This document shows positions 26,434-32,680 of a DNA stretch of 32,680 bases, piece after piece. How positions within the stretch are numbered: position 1 is the stretch's first letter; the number at the start of each line of letters is the position of its first letter. The notes below the pieces were generated by a model. It made no database searches. It saw only the letters and a program-made list of their open reading frames with translations, and was not told where the DNA came from. The translations under genes were made by a program, and so were the position numbers. Source of the stretch: Alphaproteobacteria bacterium (GTDB lineage: Bacteria > Pseudomonadota > Alphaproteobacteria > Rhizobiales > JAJFHR01); contig JAJRTY010000089.1 of assembly GCA_024278055.1 (NCBI GenBank), forward strand, positions 1 to 32,680, in the 5' to 3' direction.

Positions 26434-28398
26434 TTACATCTTCGAGGAAAGTATCAATAGCGTGACGTAATTCTTGTGTTTGCGTAGCCACCCGGGTGCT
26501 TATTTCAAGGACTTCATCTGCAGACTGATTGGTATCCCTGGAAGCTGTCAGCATTTCTGACACGCCGTCGGAAATCTCCCGGGTCCTCTCTGCTGCATTT
26601 TGAATATTGTTGGAAATTTCTGAAGTAGCCTGCCCCTGTTCATCCATGGCGATAGATATATCTGAGGTGTGGCTATAGACGGTCTGGGCGTATTCACTTA
26701 TCTTGGAAATCGCTTCCACAGACTCTTCGGTGGAATTTTGAATAGAAGTAATCTGGGCTGCTATTTCTTCTGTGGCCGTGGCAGTCTGGCTGGCCAACGA
26801 CTTCACCTCCGAGGCCACCACCGAAAACCCCTTGCCGGCATCTCCAGCACGAGCGGCTTCAATAGTAGCATTCAGAGCTAAAAGGTTGGTCTGTTCCGCA
26901 ATCTCCTGAATAAGTTGAATCACATTGCCAATTGTGTTGGCAGCAACCTTCAGCTTTTCAATTTTTTCGTTGGAGTTTTTAGCGGCATCAGTTGTCAGGC
27001 GCGCTGTTTCTTTGCTTTTATAAGCACGTGTCTTCATATTGCTCATGGCGGCTGTCAATTCTTCTGTAGCCGCTGCTGCAGTATTCACATTTTCTGCCGC
27101 CTCAACCGAAGTATCCTTGGCCGTACCAGACCGGGTGGTAACATTTTCCGCCAGGCCGGCAAGTATCACTGCTGTGGTTTTCAGGTGGTCTGCACCACTT
27201 TCAACCGAACCCAACAGATGTTCAGAGCTGTTTCGAAATTGGGTTATTAGTGTCTCGACCAGGTTTTGACGCTGGTCGCGACGCGTCTGGTCTTCACTTT
27301 GCTTTGTTTCCAGTTGAATACGGGTAAGGGCACTGTCCCGGAACACAACCACAGCCTTGGACATTTCACCAATTTCATCTTTCGCATCCTGTCCGGGAAT
27401 AGCAAAATTCAAGTCCCCTCTGGCAAGTGCCTGCATGGCGTTGGTCATACGACGGATGGAGCCTGCCGTTGTATTTCCCACCAAAACCCCGGAAATGCTG
27501 ACCAATAGAAATACCAATCCAAAGGCTGCAGCCATCATAATTTTCGCCTGCATGCGCTGGTCATCGAGTTGAATGTTGATGGCCTGGGTCTGGGTGGTAA
27601 AGGCCAAAATCCCCAGATCAATCTGCTCAGAGAGAGCCCGGAATTCGATATCGGATTTTTTAGCCAATTCGGCACTTTTCAGATAAAGGTCGGTCCACCG
27701 CTGTAATGTCTTTTCGTAGATTTTAACCTGTTCCGAAAATTCCTTGACAAAACCCTCGTCAAGATCACTGTTTTTGATGGCTGCTGCTATTTTTTTCAAC
27801 CAGTTTTCAATCAGTTAAAAATAGCTGACCTCATTGAGGGCAAACAGCTTGGTTTCATAGTTGCGTACGGTTTGCAGCATAATCTGAATTTTCAGCAGCG
27901 CCGAGGTCTCGTCAAACTCCAGCTCTTCGCCAAGACGCTTTTCCATTTTGGCAGCGTCATTGCTGAGCACGGAGTTCAGACTGATTGCTTCATTCATGCC
28001 TGTTGTGGTGGTGGCGACCACAGCGCCTTGATCACTGAAGCCAAGCCTTGCCTGGTTTTTGGTCAATTCCTCCAGGTTGCCAGCATAGCTGTCAAATAGC
28101 TGTAATAACTTCCCGGAGATATTAGCATCGAAGAACCGGATGGCCGCCATGCTTGCAACAGAGGTTGTTTTAAGCTTCCGGGTAAGGACGTTGGCGGCCT
28201 TTTGAGACTTAACCCCGAGAAATTGTTTTTCTGCCGCACGTAAATTTAGAATTGATATACGCAACTCCGTTGCCTTGGCATTTTCCTGGCCAACTCATTC
28301 AATTCGCCAAATGCGCGCTCCACGCGCAGATCACTCACCCAATAGATACTGGCAATCGCGACAAATCCGGTAATGGTCAGCGCTACCAAAGCCATCAT
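26423..28398 (-). pseudogene. Methyl-accepting chemotaxis protein, disrupted by a frameshift and an in-frame TAA
   Basis: A chemoreceptor of about 657 residues if repaired. The start MMALVALTITGFVAIASIYW gives the first transmembrane helix. The periplasmic helical ligand domain follows, with a second membrane segment near [25 protein letters not shown] domain ([20 protein letters not shown]) and the signalling hairpin with [20 protein letters not shown] complete it. Two lesions are visible. In the A run at 28281-28284 one A is missing: restoring it joins ELARK to NAKATELRISIL. At 27815-27817 TAA lies in frame between LFALNEVSYF and LIENWLKK. Each segment stays open to the next lesion. It has no CheR-binding C-terminal pentapeptide. 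An alternative start upstream of 28398 cannot be excluded. Confidence 0.88.
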
Positions 28399-28610
28399 CC
28401 GGTATTTTATGGAAACTGAACGAACAATTCGAATTACTGTATTCTGAAAATTTTCACCTGACTATACCATTTTTATCAGCCCGCCTTTTCACTACCAATA
28501 ACTATGCCCAACTCTCCTATAATGGTCGTTGGTTTAAATTCGAATAATTTAATTAAAGCCGGATTTGAGCGCTTTTCCTGAACCGAAGTCTGTCTAAAGC
28601 GGGATGAAAC

Positions 28611-29135
28611 CTAGTTTGGGCGGGCGATTTGACGCCTGAGAGCGGGCCAGTTCTCAATCGCCTTGCGGATGGATTCCTGTTGTTTTTCCAGCCAGTTCTT
28701 TTTGCCCTTGAGGGAAAAAAACAAATAAAGTCTGTTGTCTGCTATCACCCATATTCGTGGGTTGCCGCGCGGTGCTTTTCCTTGTGACACCGCATAAGCG
28801 CCATAGCCTGAAAATTGCGGCGCATAAACACCGGCATATTTACGAAACTCTTCAAAATTGCCCTTATTGGAAAACCTCCAGGTGGTTTTTGCTATTTGCA
28901 CTTCATATTCATCTTTTCCCAACACCGGGCCGTCGGTAGACCAATAGCTGACCACATCATAACCACCTATGGCAAATCCCGTTGTTGGATCCGCCCAGTA
29001 TTTTTCTTCCACATTAAAAGCTTGCGAATAACTTGAAGAACCTGCCGTAAAAACCGCCCCGGCACAAATTCCAGCGAAAACCAACCCTCTCTTCAGGTCA
29101 GGAAACAGAGTTTTTGTGAGAAAAAATCTTGGCAT
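28611..29135 (-). CDS. YHS-domain protein, exported
   Basis: A 174-residue protein with an N-terminal signal or anchor segment (about 17-37, GLVFAGICAGAVFTAGSSSY). It is followed by a YHS-like domain: KYWADPTTGFAIGGYDVVSY, then TWRFSNKGNFEEFRKYAGVYAPQFSGYGAYAVSQG and the basic tail KKNWLEKQQESIRKAIENWP. This arrangement is common in proteobacterial YHS-domain proteins of unknown role; some are linked to metal handling, but no Cys or His cluster is evident here. The ATG at 29135 is preferred to a TTG seven codons upstream. It stands alone, with about 210 bp between it and the chemoreceptor gene. Confidence 0.8.
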   Translation of the reverse strand: MPRFFLTKTLFPDLKRGLVFAGICAGAVFTAGSSSYSQAFNVEEKYWADPTTGFAIGGYDVVSYWSTDGPVLGKDEYEVQIAKTTWRFSNKGNFEEFRKYAGVYAPQFSGYGAYAVSQGKAPRGNPRIWVIADNRLYLFFSLKGKKNWLEKQQESIRKAIENWPALRRQIARPN

Positions 29136-29454
29136 TATCCGTTTTTCATCAAGCAAAGTAACGAAACATTAAGGCTGCCTGCCGATTGTTACCTGATTTG
29201 GTAAATATTCAGGAAATGGCAATTAGTTATGCCGTTTTCAAAAAGATATATTTGCCCGCCATTAAATCGGCACAAAACTGTCTATTGCTATGGGATCTAA
29301 GAATTGATTGATTTGATCGAATTTTCGCCTCACCCAGCTATGGCTGCCCGTAATAATACGGTGGCAATCGGTGACACTCGCGAAAAGTCGCCATTTAACA
29401 GGTTATTCTCTGCTCCTTGGGCATTATGGAATTCAAAATATTGAGGATCTTCTC
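29136..29454. other. Intergenic region between the YHS gene and eipA
   Basis: A 319-bp gap shared by two divergent genes. It is AT-rich with small imperfect inverted repeats such as TTACC/GGTAA near 29190, but no match to TTAA-N7-TTAA, GANTC clusters or sigma-54 consensus. GAGGA before 29455 is the eipA ribosome-binding site. I see no further gene or RNA in it. Confidence 0.5.
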
Positions 29455-30060
29455 ATGCGGCTAAAATTCTTAAAGAAAATCTCGTTTTACTCAACATTTT
29501 TGCTGGCTCTGATGGTCATGACCTCAAACCCGATAGCCGGCTGGGCAGCCAGCCCCAACCACGGCGGCACCAGCGCTGATAGTTTCTCGCAGGAAGAACT
29601 GATCTCCACCGGGCACAAGTTTTTCGGCCAGGCCAGCGGTGGTATTGCCTTGGCGATAGAATCGATTTTTTCCAAACTTGGTCGCCCTAATGCCTACATC
29701 ATTGGTGAAGAGGCCAGCGGCGCAATTGTTGCCGGACTGAGATATGGTGAAGGAACACTGCACATAAAAAATGGCGGTGCCAGCAAAGTCTACTGGCAGG
29801 GCCCCTCGGTCGGGTTTGATCTTGGCGGCAATGCTTCGCGCACCATGGCGCTGGTATACAACCTCAGTCAGAAAGACCTCCTGTATCGCTCTTATGCCGG
29901 TGTCGAGGGCAGCGCCTATCTCGTCGGCGGTTTTAGTGTTAATTTCCAGGAACGCGACAAAATAATAATTGCACCAATCAGAGCCGGCGTTGGTGCCAGA
30001 CTTGGCCTTAATTTCGGCTATCTCAAATACACCCGCAAACCAACATGGAACCCGTTTTAA
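29455..30060 (+). CDS. eipA: DUF1134 periplasmic envelope protein, EipA-like
   Basis: EipA of Brucella is a periplasmic eight-stranded beta-barrel needed for envelope stress resistance, and its gene is activated by CtrA. The product of about 201 residues has a signal peptide (about 1-31, ending AGWA-AS), then SFSQEELISTGHKFFGQASG, GIALAIESIFSKLGRPNAYI, IGEEASGAIVAGLRYGEGTL and YWQGPSVGFDLGGNASRTM. It continues with LVYNL and IIIAPIRAGVGARLGLNFGYLKYTR, the DUF1134 signature along its whole length. The ATG at 29455 has GAGGA 8 bases upstream and starts a clean signal peptide, so it is preferred to a TTG 28 codons earlier. No convincing CtrA box is visible upstream. Confidence 0.87.
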   Translation: MRLKFLKKISFYSTFLLALMVMTSNPIAGWAASPNHGGTSADSFSQEELISTGHKFFGQASGGIALAIESIFSKLGRPNAYIIGEEASGAIVAGLRYGEGTLHIKNGGASKVYWQGPSVGFDLGGNASRTMALVYNLSQKDLLYRSYAGVEGSAYLVGGFSVNFQERDKIIIAPIRAGVGARLGLNFGYLKYTRKPTWNPF

Positions 30061-30243
30061 CGTCTTTAAGATCAGAACTCACAGGTGAATTTTTTAACTT
30101 AAACGTTGGTTTTGTTGAAATTGCCAATCGATTGTCATTAAATTTGACAAAGAACCGGACTGGCGGAAAATATGTTGATAATGCTAGGCTTAGCCATCAT
30201 TAATGCAACCATGAGCCAAGTTGAAGTTGAGAGATAAACTCCG

Positions 30244-31209
30244 ATGACAATAATAATATTATCTGGAGTTTTGGGATTTTTGCTGGCGAGCCTGATTGCT
30301 CTTTTTCTGGCACCGCCCTTATGGCGAAAAGCTGTAAAGGTAACCACCAGAAGACTGCTTCAAAAATCAGCCCGAATGATGTCGGAAGGTCAGGCCGACC
30401 GCGACCAGATGCGGGCTGAATTTGCCATAACCACAGCCAGGATGGAAGCAAAAATAGAGCAACTCAAAGAAGCCTCTGACACCCAGCTGATTGAGCTTTC
30501 CGCGACAGAAAAAAAAAGAGAACAGCTACTGGAAAAGATAAAAAGCCTGGAGGCAATCGCAGAAGACCGCGAAGAATCAATCGAAAAACTAAATAGAAGA
30601 ATAAAACATTTAGAAGCTGAAACCGGCCAGAAGGGCCTTTCAACAAAACATGCACGTAATCTGAATGCCCAAACCTCTGCTTTAGAGGCACAGGCTTATG
30701 AACTTGATCTGCACAAACAGAAAATCGCCCAGTTAGCGAAAAAGCTGGAGACCCGCAGTAAAACAGCCGCCGATTTGAAACAGGAGGTTGGTATGAGCAG
30801 GGAGAGAATCACCAAGCTCGTCAGAAAAATTGACGCAAAAGACCAGCAGATCGCGCAATTGACCCGTAACATTGCAGCCCTGAATTCTCCTGAAACCAGC
30901 CCGCCAGATAAGGTTCGTCGAGAACACGGCAATAATGAAATATCCCTGGTTAGGAAGTCTGCAAAACAGTCATGCAAACCCGCAAAGCCTTTGGCACCAA
31001 TAGTAATAAGCTCCAACGCCGGCAGACCCTCGCCCAATGGTCTTGAGCCAAAAACCAAATCCACACCTAATGCTAAAACCGGAATGGACCAACCGACACA
31101 TCCCAAACGACGTTCAGAGAAAAAAAACAAACCGGCCAAAACACCGGAATCATTATCGCTGGCACAACGAATTCGAGCCCTTCAGGCAGAAAATCCAAAA
31201 TCGGTTTAA
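30244..31209 (+). CDS. Conserved membrane-anchored coiled-coil protein of unknown function
   Basis: A 321-residue protein not identified to function. Residues 1-25 are a transmembrane anchor (TIIILSGVLGFLLASLIALF) followed by APPLWRKAVKVTTRRLLQ. The pattern WRxAVxxTTRR then QADRDQMRAEFAITTARMEA resembles a family I remember from Rhizobiales hypothetical proteins. Residues about 50-215 are a near-continuous coiled coil rich in Glu, Lys, Ala and Leu. The C-terminal 100 residues are Pro, Lys and Ser rich and very basic, ending in SLAQRIRALQAENPKSV. A possible promoter TTGACA-N17-AAAATA lies at 30144-30172. It precedes the O-antigen-ligase-like gene on the same strand by 69 bp. A structural or envelope-linked role is a guess. 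Confidence 0.75.
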   Translation: MTIIILSGVLGFLLASLIALFLAPPLWRKAVKVTTRRLLQKSARMMSEGQADRDQMRAEFAITTARMEAKIEQLKEASDTQLIELSATEKKREQLLEKIKSLEAIAEDREESIEKLNRRIKHLEAETGQKGLSTKHARNLNAQTSALEAQAYELDLHKQKIAQLAKKLETRSKTAADLKQEVGMSRERITKLVRKIDAKDQQIAQLTRNIAALNSPETSPPDKVRREHGNNEISLVRKSAKQSCKPAKPLAPIVISSNAGRPSPNGLEPKTKSTPNAKTGMDQPTHPKRRSEKKNKPAKTPESLSLAQRIRALQAENPKSV

Positions 31210-31278
31210 TATGATCGAGAAAAATTATCTCCGGCTTTTGGCCTGAAAGTTCCATCAACCACTTAAGGGTTTCCGAAA

Positions 31279-32511
31279 TTGAAAGAATTGCACTTCCCCA
31301 CCAAGCAGGAAATTCATCAAAACCCGATAGGCTGGCTCTGCGCTTTCTGGGTGCTTACAAGTGCCATTGCCGCGACCCTGGTTCCGCGGGCAACTGCCAT
31401 CTTCCTCATCCTTGCGGGAATAACTATCCTCGCCCATTCAATTCGTACCAAAAGCCTCCCCCTGTTTCCACCGCGCTTTTTTGTTACCGCACTCGCTGGT
31501 ATTCTAATTCTGGCGGCTTTGAGCTTTTTGTGGACTGTCGCCCCAGACGAAACCCTGCGGCGGTTACCACGTACAAGCTCATTGTTTATATTAGGTCTGT
31601 TGGTCCTTGCAGCCACCCAGCACACAACTCCGAAAATAGTGGCGTGGGCCATGACGCTGACCACATTGGCTTTAGTCATAGCTTTTGCGTTTATCGCGAT
31701 AGAAAACTATTCCAATTTCGCCATTTACCGTACTTTCATCGCTCCCTTTAAGCAGCCCGCTATAAAGGCCTTTAAAACCGCCACTTACGTTAATCAGCCG
31801 GCATTGCTTTTTGCTCTCTTCTTATGGCCGGTCGCTCTCACCTTGTGGGTGAAGGGATTTCGCATGTCGTCGCTTTTGTTCATTGCCCTTGCACTCATTC
31901 TTTTTATTCCCTCCAATTCCCAGAGCGTTGGCCTCGCACTCATTTTCGGCTCTCTTGCTTGTATCCTGACCGCTCTATTTCCGCGCGCGATGAAAATCTG
32001 GCTATCCCTCACCATTATCAGCTTGATGATTGCCATACCGGTGATCCCGCAATTTTTGCAATCGGTTTTTAAAGGACATGAAAACTGGATCCCTCTTTCC
32101 GGCCTGCACCGGCTGGAAATCTGGGATTTTGTCGTTGGCAAAATCGCCGGAAAACCTCTGATGGGTTACGGGCTGGAAGCCTCACGAATATTAGGCCGGG
32201 ATGAGATCAGTACGGTTATTCCCGGTGCCACTCTGTTTTCTCTCCATCCTCATAATGGATTTTTACAGATGTGGCTGGAACTGGGGCTTGGCGGTTATGT
32301 GATTTTGGGACTTCTGTGCCTGTGGCTCGTACATAGGATTAGTCAGCTGGAAGGAGCCAACAAGGCATTTGCAACGGGGTTTTTGGTCTGCGGCCTGTCG
32401 CTTTTTTCAACCGCATACGGCATGTGGCAAAGCTGGTTGATTGCCGCTGAGTTTTCCGCTGCAGGAGCCCTGCTGCTGTCCCTGAAGCTGGCTCAGCATT
32501 ATAAGCGCTAG
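31279..32511 (+). CDS. O-antigen ligase/polymerase family membrane protein
   Basis: A polytopic membrane protein of 410 residues with about ten to twelve hydrophobic segments. A central periplasmic loop ends in LMGYGLEASRILG, and the conserved HPHNGFLQMWLELGLGGYVI lies at about residues 316-335. That His-x-His-Asn motif followed by a LGxxG turn marks the Wzy/WaaL (Wzy_C) family, which joins or polymerises O-antigen and related polysaccharides on the periplasmic side. Which of ligase or polymerase it is cannot be told from sequence. The start is TTG at 31279, with AAGGG about 11 bases before it; no ATG lies near the N-terminus. No glycosyltransferase genes are adjacent in the window. Confidence 0.85.
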   Translation: MKELHFPTKQEIHQNPIGWLCAFWVLTSAIAATLVPRATAIFLILAGITILAHSIRTKSLPLFPPRFFVTALAGILILAALSFLWTVAPDETLRRLPRTSSLFILGLLVLAATQHTTPKIVAWAMTLTTLALVIAFAFIAIENYSNFAIYRTFIAPFKQPAIKAFKTATYVNQPALLFALFLWPVALTLWVKGFRMSSLLFIALALILFIPSNSQSVGLALIFGSLACILTALFPRAMKIWLSLTIISLMIAIPVIPQFLQSVFKGHENWIPLSGLHRLEIWDFVVGKIAGKPLMGYGLEASRILGRDEISTVIPGATLFSLHPHNGFLQMWLELGLGGYVILGLLCLWLVHRISQLEGANKAFATGFLVCGLSLFSTAYGMWQSWLIAAEFSAAGALLLSLKLAQHYKR

Positions 32512-32531
32512 AGTCTGTCATGGCAGACTCT
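32510..32531. terminator. Hairpin at the end of the O-antigen-ligase-like gene
   Basis: AGAGTCTG (32510-32517) and CAGACTCT (32524-32531) form a perfect 8-bp stem with a 6-nt loop starting on the stop codon, between two converging genes. No T run follows, so it may act weakly, in either direction, or protect the 3' end. Confidence 0.45.
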
Positions 32532-32581
32532 GTTGCAGGGTTCTGAAGCCGGCAGGATATTCCTCAGCGACTGATAATAAA

Positions 32582-32680
32582 TTACTTGTCTTTTAACCGG
32601 ATACGACCGAGAACAGCGCCACTGCGCACATCAATAATAACAACTTCATCACCGCCGGAGCTGTTATTGATAACGATGGT
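32582..32680 (-). CDS. 3' end of an unidentified gene running off the window
   Basis: An open minus-strand frame enters from the right edge and ends with TAA at 32582-32584, giving a 32-residue C-terminus. The visible part reads TIVINNSSGGDEVVIIDVRS and then GAVLGRIRLKDK, alternating hydrophobic strands as in a beta-propeller or small beta domain. It is open to the edge and converges on the preceding gene with a hairpin between. Too little is present to identify the family; the partial end could also be a chance open frame. Confidence 0.45.
   Translation of the reverse strand, partial: TIVINNSSGGDEVVIIDVRSGAVLGRIRLKDK

Noticed and set aside
26423..28264. Two independent genes in place of one chemoreceptor
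   Set aside because: The pieces are collinear in the same frame, with only a TAA and a few codons between them. Neither has its own start signal, and together they make one normal receptor.

Overview
The window is from an alphaproteobacterium, probably Hyphomicrobiales (Rhizobiales) or a close relative. The evidence is the co-occurrence of CtrA, ChpT, SciP and FlbD, a fliK-flgD-sciP-fliF-fliG-fliH-fliN-flbD-flhA order like the one I recall from Caulobacter, a DUF1134/EipA protein, a PmtA-like methyltransferase and a coiled-coil membrane protein of a type I associate with Rhizobiales. The genus cannot be named from the sequence.

Layout. Positions 1-2000 hold an elongator tRNA-Met, a PmtA-like methyltransferase and mnmA, all on the minus strand. 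Positions 2100-12630 are a plus-strand flagellar block: fliK-flgD behind a good sigma-54 promoter, then sciP with a strong terminator, then fliF-fliG-fliH-fliN-flbD-flhA. Positions 12676-15480 are minus-strand non-motility genes: an iron-binding periplasmic protein with an Irr-box-like palindrome upstream, a TPR protein and yajQ. Positions 15670-18483 hold fliI-fliJ (minus) divergent from ctrA (plus) across a 301-bp regulatory region. Positions 18578-25398 are a minus-strand chemotaxis operon cheA-cheW-cheY-cheB-cheR with chpT upstream. Positions 25599-32680 hold cysQ, a methyl-accepting chemotaxis gene, a YHS-domain protein, eipA, a coiled-coil protein, an O-antigen-ligase-like membrane protein and the 3' end of one more gene.

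How the genes work together. Three parts of the alphaproteobacterial cell-cycle/flagellum circuit lie in one neighbourhood: the CtrA phosphorelay (ctrA, chpT), its antagonist SciP, and FlbD, which couples flagellar assembly to sigma-54 transcription. A 13-bp core, GGTAAWTTTTGCC, occurs once about 90 bp upstream of the sigma-54 promoter of fliK and three times upstream of fliF at 52-53 bp spacing. It is a good candidate for the FlbD (ftr-type) binding site. Three GANTC methylation sites are packed into 28 bp upstream of ctrA.

The most striking observation is that three motility genes are broken while every non-motility gene read here is intact. flhA has an in-frame TAA exactly at the linker between its membrane and cytoplasmic domains. 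cheR has an in-frame TGA just before its conserved FDIIFCRNVLIYFD motif. The chemoreceptor gene has an in-frame TAA plus a one-base frameshift in an A run. This suggests either recent loss of motility and chemotaxis or an error-prone assembly; the sequence alone cannot fully separate the two. I see no CRISPR array, insertion sequence, prophage or defence system.
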